Assembly (NCBI RefSeq): GCF_009769165.1
Contig: NZ_CP043476.1
Location: forward strand, 4,409,001-4,473,000
Length of the DNA stretch: 64,000 bases
Direction of reading: 5' to 3'
From: Xanthomonas hyacinthi
Lineage (GTDB): Bacteria > Pseudomonadota > Gammaproteobacteria > Xanthomonadales > Xanthomonadaceae
Shown: in pieces, positions 7,773 through 21,900 of the stretch
How positions within the stretch are numbered: position 1 is the first letter of the stretch
Layout: each line of letters opens with the position of its first letter
Made by a program: the position numbers and the translations under genes
The notes under the pieces: generated by a model
Databases searched by the model: none
The model's input: only the letters and a program-made list of their open reading frames with translations
What the model was told of the DNA's origin: nothing

Positions 7773-10055
7773 ATGTTCAGCAAAGATCTCGAGCAAACCA
7801 TCGGCCAGTGCTACAAGCGCGCCCGGGAAGCCCGCCATGAGTTCATGACGGTCGAACACCTGTTGTTGGCATTGCTCGACAATCCCTCGGCGCAGGCGGT
7901 GCTGAAGGCCTGCGGCGCCGATGCCGAGCGCCTGCGCGGTGAATTGGAGCAGGCGATCGAAGCCTCGGTGTCGCGCCTGGCCGAGGACGACGGCCGCGAT
8001 ACACAACCCACCCTGGGCTTCCAGCGGGTGCTGCAGCGCGCGGTCTACCACGTGCAGTCCTCGGGCAAGAAGGAGGTCACCGGCGCCAACGTGCTGGTCG
8101 CGATCTTCGGCGAAAAAGACTCGCATGCGGTGTATTTCCTGAATCAGCAAGACGTCACCCGGCTCGACATCGTCAACTACCTGTCGCACGGCATCGCCAA
8201 GCTGGGCGAGGAGGGCGAAACTCCGGCGCCGTCCGACGGCGAAGCCAAGGGCGAGTCCGGCGAGGGCGAGTCCAAGGGCGACGCGCTGGCCGAATACGCC
8301 AGCAATCTGAACGAGCAGGCGCGCAACGGCCGCATCGATCCGCTGGTCGGCCGCGCCGACGAGATCGAGCGCACCATTCAGGTGTTGTGCCGCCGGCGCA
8401 AGAACAATCCGCTGTACGTGGGCGAGGCCGGCGTCGGCAAGACCGCGATCGCCGAAGGCCTGGCCAAGCGCATCGTCGAGGGCAGCGTGCCCGAGGTGCT
8501 GGCCGACGCGGTCATCTACTCGCTGGACCTGGGCGCGCTGGTCGCCGGCACCAAGTACCGCGGCGATTTCGAAAAGCGCCTCAAGGGCGTGCTGACCTCG
8601 CTGAAGAAGGTGCCCAACGCGGTGCTGTTCATCGACGAGATCCACACCATCATCGGCGCCGGCTCGGCGTCGGGCGGCACCATGGACGCCTCCAACCTGA
8701 TCAAGCCGGCGCTGGCCTCGGGCGATCTGCGCTGCATCGGCTCGACCACCTTCCAGGAATACCGCGGCATCTTCGAGAAGGACCGCGCGCTGGCACGGCG
8801 CTTCCAGAAGATCGACATCGTCGAGCCGACCGTCGGTGAGACCTTCGAAATCCTGCAGGGCCTGAAGCCCAAGTACGAGGCGCACCACGGCGTGACCTAC
8901 GCCGACGACGCGCTGCAGGCGGCGGTGGACCTGTCGGTCAAGCACATCGGCGACCGCCTGCTGCCGGACAAGGCGATCGACGTGATGGACGAGGCCGGCG
9001 CGCGCCAGCGGCTGCTGCCGCGAGGCGTGCGCAAGGAGCTGATCGACATCGAGGAAATCGAGACCATCGTCGCCAAGATGGCGCGGATCCCGGCCAAGCA
9101 GGTCAGCGCCACCGACAAGGACGTGCTGCAGCACCTGGAGCGCAACCTGAAGATGGTGATCTTCGGCCAGGATCCGGCGATCGAGACGCTGGCCTCGTCG
9201 ATCAAGCTGGCGCGCTCGGGCCTGGCCAATCCGGAGAAGCCGATCGGCAACTTCCTGTTCTCCGGTCCCACCGGCGTCGGCAAGACCGAGGTGACCAAGC
9301 AGCTGGCGCTGCAGCTGGGCATCGAGCTGGTGCGCTTCGACATGTCCGAGTACATGGAGTCGCATTCGATCAGCCGCCTGATCGGCGCGCCTCCAGGCTA
9401 TGTCGGCTTCGACCAGGGCGGTCTGCTGACCGAGAAGATCGTCAAGACCCCGCACTGCGTGCTGCTGCTGGACGAGGTCGAGAAGGCGCATCCGGACATC
9501 TTCAACATCCTGCTGCAGGTCATGGACCGCGGCGTGCTGACCGACACCAACGGGCGCGAGGCCAACTTCAAGAACGTGATCCTGGTGATGACCACCAATG
9601 CCGGTGCCACCCAGGCCTCGCGGCGCTCGATCGGCTTCACCAAGCAGGACCATTCCAGCGATGCGATGGAGACCATCCGCCGCAGCTTCACTCCGGAATT
9701 CCGCAACCGCCTGGATGCGGTGGTGCAGTTCCAGCCGCTGGCGTTCAGCCACATCCTGCGCGTGGTCGACAAGTTCATCATCGAGCTGGAGATGCTGCTG
9801 CAGGAGAAGCACGTGTCGCTGTCGGCCACGCCGACCGCGCGCGACTGGCTGGCCCAGCACGGCTTCGACCCGCTGATGGGCGCGCGGCCGATGGCGCGGG
9901 TGATCCAGGACAAGGTCAAGCGCCCGCTGGCGGACGAGCTGCTGTTCGGCAAGCTGGTCGGCGGCGGCCGCGTCACCATCGACGTGCGCGACGGCGAACT
10001 GGTGGTGGAGAGCCAGGCCGAGCCGGAACGCCTGTTGCCGGCGACCGTCGCGTGA
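7773..10055 (+). CDS. clpA: ATP-dependent Clp protease ATPase subunit ClpA
   Basis: AAA+ unfoldase (760 residues) that feeds substrates into ClpP. In order: the N-terminal Clp repeat domain (about 1-140, the ClpS docking site), a charged linker rich in Gly/Glu/Ser, AAA module 1 with Walker A GEAGVGKT and Walker [10 protein letters not shown], and AAA module 2 with GPTGVGKT and [11 protein letters not shown]. The sensor region ([14 protein letters not shown]) and the C-terminal domain with [19 protein letters not shown] follow. The ATG at 7773 has GGAG eight bases upstream (GTCGGAGTGAACC). A bidirectional hairpin follows the stop. It is a full-length, standard member. Confidence 0.97.
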   Translation: MFSKDLEQTIGQCYKRAREARHEFMTVEHLLLALLDNPSAQAVLKACGADAERLRGELEQAIEASVSRLAEDDGRDTQPTLGFQRVLQRAVYHVQSSGKKEVTGANVLVAIFGEKDSHAVYFLNQQDVTRLDIVNYLSHGIAKLGEEGETPAPSDGEAKGESGEGESKGDALAEYASNLNEQARNGRIDPLVGRADEIERTIQVLCRRRKNNPLYVGEAGVGKTAIAEGLAKRIVEGSVPEVLADAVIYSLDLGALVAGTKYRGDFEKRLKGVLTSLKKVPNAVLFIDEIHTIIGAGSASGGTMDASNLIKPALASGDLRCIGSTTFQEYRGIFEKDRALARRFQKIDIVEPTVGETFEILQGLKPKYEAHHGVTYADDALQAAVDLSVKHIGDRLLPDKAIDVMDEAGARQRLLPRGVRKELIDIEEIETIVAKMARIPAKQVSATDKDVLQHLERNLKMVIFGQDPAIETLASSIKLARSGLANPEKPIGNFLFSGPTGVGKTEVTKQLALQLGIELVRFDMSEYMESHSISRLIGAPPGYVGFDQGGLLTEKIVKTPHCVLLLDEVEKAHPDIFNILLQVMDRGVLTDTNGREANFKNVILVMTTNAGATQASRRSIGFTKQDHSSDAMETIRRSFTPEFRNRLDAVVQFQPLAFSHILRVVDKFIIELEMLLQEKHVSLSATPTARDWLAQHGFDPLMGARPMARVIQDKVKRPLADELLFGKLVGGGRVTIDVRDGELVVESQAEPERLLPATVA

Positions 10056-10140
10056 GGCTGCGCTAGCGCAACGCCAGGCACGCCAAAACGCGGCTGCAGT
10101 ACCTGCAGTCGCCTTGCGATGTCACCGATGATGAAGACGA

Positions 10141-10163
10141 AAAGGCGGCCGATGGCCGCCTTT
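10141..10163. terminator. Bidirectional terminator between clpA and infA
   Basis: AAAGGCGGCC-GAT-GGCCGCCTTT is a perfect 10-pair hairpin between two convergent genes. On the minus strand (for infA) it is followed by TTTTCGTC, and on the plus strand by TCTCAC, so it can serve both clpA and infA. Confidence 0.85.
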
Positions 10164-10184
10164 CTCACAACCGCTGCGGGGCGG

Positions 10185-10403
10185 TCACTTCATGCGGTAG
10201 GTGATGCGACCCTTGGTCAGATCGTACGGGGTCATCTCGACCTTCACCCGGTCGCCGGTCAGGATGCGGATGTAGTTCTTGCGCATGCGGCCGGAGATGT
10301 GGGCGATGATCTCGTGCCCGTTTTCCAGCTTGACCCGGAAGGTGGTATTGGGCAACGTCTCGCTGACGGTGCCTTCGAATTCGATGGAGTCGTCTTTCGA
10401 CAT
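10185..10403 (-). CDS. infA: Translation initiation factor IF-1
   Basis: A 72-residue OB-fold protein that binds the ribosomal A site with IF-2 and IF-3 during initiation. The start [13 protein letters not shown], the internal [17 protein letters not shown] and the C-terminal [11 protein letters not shown] are diagnostic. The ATG at 10403 gives the canonical length. The clpA-infA-aat neighbourhood is conserved in gammaproteobacteria. The hairpin at 10141-10163 ends the transcript. Confidence 0.98.
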   Translation of the reverse strand: MSKDDSIEFEGTVSETLPNTTFRVKLENGHEIIAHISGRMRKNYIRILTGDRVKVEMTPYDLTKGRITYRMK

Positions 10404-10497
10404 GTAATCCTGTGCGATTTCGCGTGCGGCCAAAGGCCTTAAGAGCGGGGATTTTACTCGTCTCGGCCGCAGCATGCAAAGTTTGCGTTAATGCCGC

Positions 10498-11235
10498 TCA
10501 GCAGCGGGCCAGTTCCGCGGCCGCCAGTTCGCCGAAACGCGGCGTCCACGGGCCGGCAGGCGTGGCATCGGCCACCAGCGCGGCGATCGCCTCGAGGAAC
10601 GCGGCACGCGGCCAGCGCTCCGCGCCGAGGCTGAGCAGGTGGTCGTTCTCGACCTGCGCATCGATCAGCGGCCAGCCCCAGGCGTGCAGGCGCCAGGCCA
10701 GCGCCGCCAGCGCCACCTTGGAGCCGCCGCTGCGCGCGCTGAACATGCTCTCGCCGAAGAACATGCGCCCGCGCGCCACCCCATAGATGCCGCCGACCAG
10801 CTCCTCGCCGTCGAACACCTCCACCGAGTGCGCGTGTCCGGCGCGGTGCAGGGCGACGTAGGCGGCGCTCATCTCGGCGCTGATCCAGGTGCCGTCCTGG
10901 CCGCGCCGCGGGGCCTGCGCGCAGGCCTCGATCACCCGCGCGAACGCGGTATCGGCACGCACCCGCCACGGCGAGCGGCGCAGCGAACGGCGCAAGCGCG
11001 AGGACAGCCGCACCCCGTCGCTGCGGAACACGGTGCGCGGGTCCGGACTCCACCACAGGATCGGATCGCCGTGCGAATACCACGGGAAGATGCCGTGCGC
11101 GTAGGCGTTGAGCAGGCGCGTCGAGGTCAGGTCGCCGCCGACCGCGAGCAGGCCGTCCGGTTCGCGCAGCGCGCTCGCCGCCGGCGGGAACGGCGCGGCC
11201 GGATCGGCGGGAAGCAGGGCGGGGAGGCGGCGCAT
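10498..11235 (-). CDS. aat: Leucyl/phenylalanyl-tRNA-protein transferase
   Basis: Transfers Leu or Phe from aminoacyl-tRNA to proteins with N-terminal Arg or Lys, creating primary N-degrons that ClpS-ClpAP recognises. The family motifs are present: GIFPWY, WWSPDPRTV, GTWISAEMSAAY, SVEVFDGEELVGGIYG and FFGESMFS; 245 residues. It shares the region with clpS and clpA, so substrate marking, recognition and unfolding are encoded within 4 kb. It lies 94 bases upstream of infA on the same strand and may be co-transcribed with it. Confidence 0.96.
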   Translation of the reverse strand: MRRLPALLPADPAAPFPPAASALREPDGLLAVGGDLTSTRLLNAYAHGIFPWYSHGDPILWWSPDPRTVFRSDGVRLSSRLRRSLRRSPWRVRADTAFARVIEACAQAPRRGQDGTWISAEMSAAYVALHRAGHAHSVEVFDGEELVGGIYGVARGRMFFGESMFSARSGGSKVALAALAWRLHAWGWPLIDAQVENDHLLSLGAERWPRAAFLEAIAALVADATPAGPWTPRFGELAAAELARC

Positions 11236-11263
11236 CGGCGCAGCGTAGCCGATCGGGCCGCGC

Positions 11264-12385
11264 TCAGTCCTGGCGGAACGGCGAGTGCCGCAGCAGCGTC
11301 GCCGCGCGCTGGCGTACCGCCGCGCGTTCCTCCGCGCACCAGTCGGCCAACGGCGCGCGGAAGCCCGGGTCGGCGATCCAGTGGCGGCTGCGCACCAGCC
11401 GCGGCAGGAAGCCGCGGGCGATCTTGTGCTCGCCCTGCGCGCCGGGTTCGAAACGGCTCAGGCCTTCGCGCAGGCAGTACTCGATGCCCTGGTAATAGCA
11501 GGTCTCGAAATGCAGGCCGGGCAGGGTCTCGCCGCCCCAGTAGCGGCCGTACAAGGTATCGCCGCCGCGCAGGCAGAGTGCGCCGGCGATCGGCTGGTCT
11601 TCGAGCGTCGCCATAAATATCAGAAAGTTGCGAGGCATTTCTCGCGCAAGATGCGAGAAGAACTCCGCGGTCAGCGCCGGCGAGTTGCCGTAGTCGTCGA
11701 AGGTGCGCAGGTAGAAGCCGTACATCGCCTGCAGGTCGGCCGCGCTGGCTTCGTCGCCGTGCACGACGCGGAAGCCGATGCCGGCGCGCTGCACCTTGGC
11801 CCGCTCCTGGCGGATGTTCTTGCGCCGCTTGTGGTCCATCGCCGCCAGGTAGGCGTCGAAGTCGGCCCAGCCGGCGTCGTTGTGCCATTGGTATTGCACG
11901 TCGCTGCGCGCCAGCCAGTCCTCGCCGAAGGCGGCGTCCTCGTCGGCGTCATGGAAGTTCACGTGCGCCGAGGACAGCCCGCTGGCCGCGGTCAGCGCCT
12001 GCATCGCCGCCAGCAGCGCCTGGCGCCCGGCGGTGTCGCGCGCGAGCAGGCGCGGCCCGGTCACCGGCGAGTACGGCACCGCGCACAGCCATTTCGGGAA
12101 GTAGTCCTGGCCGTAGCGCGCATAGGCATGCGCCCAGGCATGGTCGAACACGAACTCGCCGTGCGAGTTGGTCTTCAGGTAGCCCGGCGCGGCGGCGACC
12201 AGCGTGTCGCCGTCCCACAGCGTCAGGTGCCGCGGATTCCAGCCCCAGTCCGGGCGCAGGCAGCCATGCCGTTCCAGGCCGGCCAGGAACGCATGCGCGA
12301 CGAACGGGTTGCGGCCGTCGTGCAGGGCGTCCCAGTCGGCGGCGGCGACCTCGTCGAGCCGGTGCAGCCAGCGCACCTGGCTCAT
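11264..12385 (-). CDS. GNAT-fold acyltransferase of the DUF482/COG3146 family
   Basis: Predicted FemAB-like N-acyltransferase, sometimes labelled 'peptidoglycan biosynthesis' although no substrate is established. It is 373 residues with characteristic segments NPFVAHAFLAGLER, GYLKTNSHGEFVFDHAWA, HVNFH, KRRKNIRQER and HFETCYYQGIEYCL. It lies 28 bases upstream of aat and downstream of trxB, all minus strand. The ATG at 12385 is the family start but is preceded directly by a strong hairpin instead of a ribosome-binding site. Confidence 0.85.
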   Translation of the reverse strand: MSQVRWLHRLDEVAAADWDALHDGRNPFVAHAFLAGLERHGCLRPDWGWNPRHLTLWDGDTLVAAAPGYLKTNSHGEFVFDHAWAHAYARYGQDYFPKWLCAVPYSPVTGPRLLARDTAGRQALLAAMQALTAASGLSSAHVNFHDADEDAAFGEDWLARSDVQYQWHNDAGWADFDAYLAAMDHKRRKNIRQERAKVQRAGIGFRVVHGDEASAADLQAMYGFYLRTFDDYGNSPALTAEFFSHLAREMPRNFLIFMATLEDQPIAGALCLRGGDTLYGRYWGGETLPGLHFETCYYQGIEYCLREGLSRFEPGAQGEHKIARGFLPRLVRSRHWIADPGFRAPLADWCAEERAAVRQRAATLLRHSPFRQD

Positions 12386-12386
12386 C

Positions 12387-12416
12387 GCGGCGCCGTCCCG
12401 GGTTGGGACGGCACCG
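12387..12416 (-). promoter_or_regulatory. Strong hairpin immediately upstream of the COG3146 gene start
   Basis: GCGG-c-GCCGTCCC pairs with GGGACGGC-a-CCGC, a 12-pair stem with a 5-base loop. On the minus strand it ends one base before the ATG at 12385, where a Shine-Dalgarno site would be. It could end the trxB transcript or restrict translation of the next gene. There is no T-run. Confidence 0.5.
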
Positions 12417-12490
12417 CGAACGCGGGCGGCAGGGCGACCGTGGCCAGCGTAGTTGCCCGCCGGCGTCGGTTGGCTGGCCGCGGCGCCGGC

Positions 12491-16133
<3,643 letters not shown>

Positions 16134-16137
<4 letters not shown>

Positions 16138-18182
16138 GGCGCGCGACGCGGCCCGCATCCCGGTTCCCGGCCATCGCGCGCGTCCTGCGCAGCGGGGCAT
16201 GCGATGCTGGCGGCCGTTCCCGCTCGCTGCCGTCGCCGACGCCCCGAACCGCCTGCACCCTGCGCCTGCTGCTGTGCGCCGTCCTGGCCATGGCCGGGTC
16301 CGCTGCCGCCGCGCAGCCGCCAGCCGCCGCGGCGGCCCGCCCGACCGCGGCCACGCCCGAGGTCGCCAACAACTACAGCTACGTGCGCTACCGCGCCGAC
16401 TACGAGGTGCGCGACGACGCCAGCAGCGTGGAGACCGACGAGTACGAACTACTGCTGAGGACCAAGGCCGGCGTGGACAAGTTCAGCCAGGTGCGGCTGA
16501 GCTACAGCGAGAAGCTGGAGACGCTGGAGGTGCTGGCCGCCTACGCGATCACCCCGGACGGGCTGCGCCACGACGTGCCGGCCGACAAGATCTACACCCA
16601 GGAAAGCTATTCCAGCGCCTCGGCGGCGATGTACGCCGACCGCAAGGTCAAGGTGGTGGTGTTCCCCAATCTGATGCCGGGCACGCGGCTGGTGTACCGG
16701 GTGCGCCGCACCCAGACCGTGCCGTACTTCCCCGGCTACTTCAGCCTGTGGGAGACCTTCAGCGTGTTCTCCCAGTACGACGACGCCACGGTGACCCTGG
16801 TCGCGCCGCGGCGCATGCCGATGCACCTGTACACGCGCGGCGTGGACGGTGGCAACAAGCCGAAGATCGACGGCGATCAGGCGCGCTGGGAATGGCGCTA
16901 CCAGCGCCGCGAGCCGATGAAGAGCCAGAACTGGGCGGCGGCGACCTGGGAATTCAGCCCCACCATCATGGCCAGCAGCTTCCGCCGCTGGTCGCAGATG
17001 GGCCAGGCCTACCAGCGCAGCAGCGGCGTCGCCGCGCAGGTCACGCCGAAGGTGCGCGCGCGCGCCGAGCAGATCACCGCCGGCATCGGCGGGCGCCGCG
17101 CGCAGGCCGCGGCGCTGTACGAGTGGGTGGCGCGCAACATCCGCTACGTGGCGGTGTACCTGGGCAACGGCGGGCTGGAGCCGAACAGCGCCGACAGCAT
17201 CCTCGACAACCACTACGGCGACTGCAAGGACCACAGCGTGGTGCTGGAGGCGCTACTGGCGGCCAAGGGCATCGCCAGCACGCCGGTGCTGATCGGCGCC
17301 GAAGGCGGGCCGACCCTGCCCGAGGTGCCGGTGCTCGGCCGCTTCAACCACGCCATCACCTATCTGCCCGAGTTCAAGCTGTACGTGGACTCGACCAATC
17401 CCTATGCGCGCTTCGGCCAGCTGCCGGCCGGCGATCTCGGCGTGCCGGTGCTGCACACCGTGGACGGCGCCGTGGCGCGGACCCCGCCCAACGACGCGCG
17501 GGTGAACCTGTACCAGGCCGAGGCCGACTACCGCTTCGCCGCCGACGGCAGCCTGCGCGGCACGACCAGGCTGGACAGCGGCCAGATCGGCGAGATCGGC
17601 CTGCGCACCATGTTCGTGCAGCTCAATACGCAGAACCGCACCCGCATCGAGGAATCGATCCTGGCCGCGTCCGGCTTCGACGGCAGCGGCGAGCTGGAGC
17701 TGCAGGGCGCGCCGCAGGACCTGAGCCGGCCGTTCGGCTACGCCTATCGGTTCCGCGCCAGCGACTACGTCGACTTCGGCGTGGTCGGCGGCATGACCCT
17801 GCCGCAGATGCCCGGCGCCGATTCGGTGCGCGGGGTGTATGCGACCACCTCGGCCGAGCGCAACCTGACCCCGTTCTACTGCAACGACAACGCGCGCCGC
17901 GAGAGCTACCGGCTGACCTTCCCGGACAGCGTGCCGATCATCGCGATCCCCGCCGACAGCCGTTTCCGCAACGCCGCCGGCGACTACGCCGCGACCTGGG
18001 TGCGCGACGGGCAGACCGTGGTCGCCACGCATACGCTGCACCGGCGCGCGGTGCATGGCCCGGAGGCGCTGTGCCAGCCGCAGGACTACGCCGCGTTCCG
18101 CGAGCTGTACCAGCAGGTGCGGCGCGGCTTCCGCGGGCAGATCCTGTACGGCGACCTCGGCCGCATGCAGACCGAGCACTGA
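16134..18182 (+). CDS. Exported DUF3857/transglutaminase-domain protein
   Basis: Predicted periplasmic protein of unknown role. After an N-terminal region comes a Sec-type hydrophobic stretch ([18 protein letters not shown]). A DUF3857 beta-rich domain (about 80-260) follows, then a transglutaminase-like domain with the usual Cys-His-Asp elements ([21 protein letters not shown] and DSTNP), then a C-terminal domain. The only in-frame start upstream of the signal peptide is the GTG at 16134, which overlaps the ftsK stop (GTGA). This makes the n-region about 40 residues, unusually long, so the true start is uncertain. It lies between ftsK and lolA, which are adjacent in E. coli. Confidence 0.82.
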
Positions 18183-18255
18183 GCGCGCCGCGTCTGATCG
18201 CCTATTCAGCTCGTTCGCGGCACACTTTCCACACGCCATCCGGAACTCCCTGCGC

Positions 18256-18882
18256 ATGCTTCGCATACTTCGCTCTACCGTCCTTGCCACCGCCTTGCTG
18301 GCCGGCAGCGCCTTCGCCGGCGCGCGCGACGACTTGAACACCTTCACCCGCGGGCTCAAGGGCCTGGACGGCCTGTTCGCGCAGAAGGTCTACGACGGCA
18401 AGGGCGCGCTGAAGGAAACCGCCAGCGGCCGCGTCGCGCTGTCGGCGCCGCGCCTGTTCCGCTGGGAATACCGTACGCCCTACACGCAGCTGATCGTCGC
18501 CGACGGCGGCAAGGTCTGGATCTACGATCCGGACCTGAAACAGGCCACGGTGCGCACCCAGGGCGCCGAGGAACAGAACAGCCCGCTGACCGCGCTGATC
18601 GACCCGGGCAAGCTGGACCGCCAGTACGACGTCAGCGAGGAAGCGGTGGCGCGCGATGGCCTGCAGTGGCTGTCGATGACGCCGAAGGTGGACACCGAGG
18701 CCAGCTTCCAGATCGCCAAGCTCGGTTTCGATGGCGGCGGCCTGGCGCGGATGGACGTGATCGATGCGGTCGGCCAGCGCACCGAGATCAGCTTCAGCGG
18801 CTGGAAGCGCAACCCGGCCTTCGCCGCGGGCACCTTCCGCTACGTGCCGGACAAGGACGTGGACGTGGTCGGCGACCGCTGA
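18256..18882 (+). CDS. lolA: Outer-membrane lipoprotein carrier LolA
   Basis: Periplasmic chaperone that accepts lipoproteins from LolCDE and delivers them to LolB at the outer membrane. It has a signal peptide (MLRILRSTVLATALLAGSAFA), an unclosed beta-barrel fold with LFRWEYRTPYTQLIVADGGKVW-type strands, and a C-terminal region ending in DVDVVGDR; 208 residues. The ATG at 18256 starts the signal peptide and lies 73 bases beyond the DUF3857 gene. ftsK-lolA-rarA is the classical order, interrupted here on both sides of lolA. Confidence 0.94.
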   Translation: MLRILRSTVLATALLAGSAFAGARDDLNTFTRGLKGLDGLFAQKVYDGKGALKETASGRVALSAPRLFRWEYRTPYTQLIVADGGKVWIYDPDLKQATVRTQGAEEQNSPLTALIDPGKLDRQYDVSEEAVARDGLQWLSMTPKVDTEASFQIAKLGFDGGGLARMDVIDAVGQRTEISFSGWKRNPAFAAGTFRYVPDKDVDVVGDR

Positions 18883-18894
18883 GGCGCCGGCCGG

Positions 18895-18915
18895 GCCTGC
18901 CCGATCGGGGCAGGC
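18895..18915 (+). terminator. Hairpin after lolA
   Basis: GCCTGCCC and GGGCAGGC form a perfect 8-pair stem with loop GATCG, 12 bases after the lolA stop and between lolA and a convergent gene. No long T-run follows. It could serve both strands. Confidence 0.6.
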
Positions 18916-18955
18916 TCAAGCGGGGGCAGGTCTGCGCGGCGGCGTGTCGGCGGTT

Positions 18956-21900
18956 TTACGGGACCGGTTCGTAAGGCGTCCATTGGCCGACCGTGCGCAT
19001 CGCCTCGGCCAACTGGTTGGTCTGCCGTTTGACGAAGAAGTCGATGCCGCGCTCGCGCTGGCGCTTGCCCTTCTCGCGCAGGATCAGCATGGTGGGTTCC
19101 CACACCGCCGGCTGGCTCAGCAGCGCGTCGAAGGCGCGGTCGGCCTGCGCCGCCTCCGCCTCGCGCCCGGCCATCCGCAACAGCTGGCTCTGCGCGCGCA
19201 GCGCATCCAGGCGCGGTGCGGCCTCGGCCTGCAGCGCCCAGTCCACGATCAGCGAGGCGAAGCGGTTGTCGCTCATATGCACGCGAACTCTGTCCATGAA
19301 GTCTTCGAGCTGGCGCTCGGCCACCAGGTAAAGGCGCTGTTCGTCGACCTTGCCCTGCAGCTTGGCGATGCCGTAATTGGTCCATAGCGCCCAGTTGCGC
19401 CGCACGTCGCGTTCGAACTGGGCGAAGCTCTGGAACTCGAAACCGCTGTCCGTGCGTACCGGATCGATTTCGTTGTTGAACATCCACAGCGTGGAAAACG
19501 TGGTGCTGCCGGCCGAATGCAGTTCCTTGCTGAAACCGGCCTCGAGCGTGCCCGTCGACAGCCGCGCGACCGGCGTGGGCAGGCCATCCGCAGCGCCGGG
19601 GCGATGCCACTGCCGGGCCACCACGCTGGCCGAAGCGCGCGCGCCCATGTCGACCCTGGACTGCGCCGTCGAATCCTTCAGCAGCATTTTCATGTAGCCG
19701 GCGATCGGCGTCTGCGAGCTGGCGGTTTCGCGGCGCGCCTTGACTCCCAGCGACGCGCCGAGCGTCGCGCGCCGCGGTCTACCGTCCATCTCCCCCACGC
19801 GCACGCCGGCGGTGGCGGCGATGCTGGATTCGGTGCTCGACGACTGCCGCTGGGCACCGGCGATCACACCGACGGTGATGGTGGGATGCTGCGCCAGCAA
19901 TTCTCCCAGCAGGTCGCGTTGCGCAAGCGGCGCGCCGTCGCTGCCGGCCTCGCCGGCCAGGCGCAGCAGATGCTCGAACATGGCCAGGAATTGCGCGCGC
20001 TGCTCCAGTTCCTGGCCTTTGCCGCGCCGTGGCACGCGGATCTGCACGCCATTCTCGATACTCGACTCCATCTTCAAGCGCCATTCGGCCGCTGCGCCGA
20101 GGCCCACCGGCGCGGCTTCGGTGCCCGGCAGCAGCAAACCGGCGCTGATTCCCGCCCCGGCCTGCACCTGGCGCGACGCCTGTCGCCCGATCTGCAGCGA
20201 CAGGCCGGTGCGCCCCATGTAGATTTCTACCGAAGCCTCTGCGCTCGCTTGTCCGCCCAGCACCAGCTTCAGGCCAAGCCCGGCGGGGATCACCGCCAGC
20301 GCGGCGGACAGCGGCGATGCGTTGAGGCCGAGCACGCGTTGTTCGGTGATGCGCAGCTTGTCGCGCCATGCCAGATTTCCCAGCAGGTCGCGCAGGGAAT
20401 CGAACAAGGCGCCAGGCGATCGGACGCGGGAGCTGTCGCCATCGTGCAGCAGGCGGCTGGCGCTGGCGACAACCTGATGGAAACGGTGGCGTTCGGCGGA
20501 TTCCATCGCGTCCTCGCCGGCGCTTGTGGCGGCCTGCTCGCGGCAGTCGAGCAGGCCGCGCTGGAGCAGGCGCATCGTTTCCGGCAGCCGCATGCCGCCG
20601 GCGCGCAATGCGGTCCAGGCGGCCTCGACCGCGGGATGGCACGATGCCGCGGGTCCAGCCGGGTCCGTGGGCGAGGAACGCGCGGCGCGGCGCTGCAGGT
20701 CCAGGCCGCGCCGCTCGATTTCGCGCAGCAGTCTGGGGGTGAATGCGAGCTGCGTCAGGTCCTGTTCGGACGGACTCCAGCGCACATATTCCGCAAGCGC
20801 CTGCATGGCCAGCTCCTGCGCTGCCGGCCTCTGCCCGGCCGCACGCTGGGCATGGCGTCGCGCGCTCAGCCAGCCGGTCAGGTGCGCCGCGGCCTTGCGC
20901 AGTTCCTCGCCGGCGCGCCGCGATGCGGTGGGCAGCGCTTCGGCGGCGGCCACCCGCGTTCCCAGTTCCAGCGCATGCAACGGGTTGAGTTGGCTTCGGT
21001 GTGCGGTCGCGCTGCCGGCACGTGCCCATTGCGCGAACATCTGCAGGCAGGCGTTGACTTGCGCATAGGGCGATCCGGCGGCAGCGCTCTCATAGCCGTT
21101 GCGCAATGCGTGGAAAGCGCTGCGTTGCATCTGCGTGGCTGCCTGCAAGCCGTGCGTCGGCGATGCGCCATGCAGGGCATGCTGCGCCCCGGCCTGGGCC
21201 GCGCCCAGCCAGGCGCGTTGGGCGCCCTGCGCTGCTGCCGTATTCGCACGCAGCTGGTCGGCGCGCAGATAGATCTGCGCGGCCTCCAGCTGTTCCTTGG
21301 ACGGCGGCGTTGGCGCGGCCCCCAGCATCTGCGACAGCACCTGCATGCCGCGCGGCACGCCGGCCAGCAATCCGACGCAGGCGGCGGCGACCGCGCTCAA
21401 CGCCGGCGGCGTATCGGCCGCTGGCGCCGGCACCAGTTCGCGCAAACCGATCGCGCGCAGCTCGCGCAGGGCCTGCGCGGCCTGCGCGACGTCGCCCTTG
21501 GCGGCGATCGACAGCGCCTGCAAGCCGATCCCGATTGCGTCGACCGGCGACAACGCTTCGCTGCCGAACGCATCGGCACGCGCCTGCACAGCGGCGGCCC
21601 AGGTGCGCAAGGTCTGTTCGCCGGCCGCGCACCGCGTCTCGGCACGGAAGCCTGGCAGGGCATCGAGCAGGCGTTCGGTGGCATCGGCGGGGATGTTGGC
21701 GAATGCGGCCTGCATCGCATCGTGCTGCGCTTCGGTACTGGACAGGTCCTGATCCACCTGGACCACGGCCTGTTGCATCCGGCCTTGCGCTTCCTCGAGC
21801 GCATGCACGGTCCGGTCCTGCTGCCAAAGTTCGCTCGTATTGACCTTCGACGACTGCCGCGCTTGGTCCAATTGCGCGTCCACGCGCTGCAATTCGTCCT

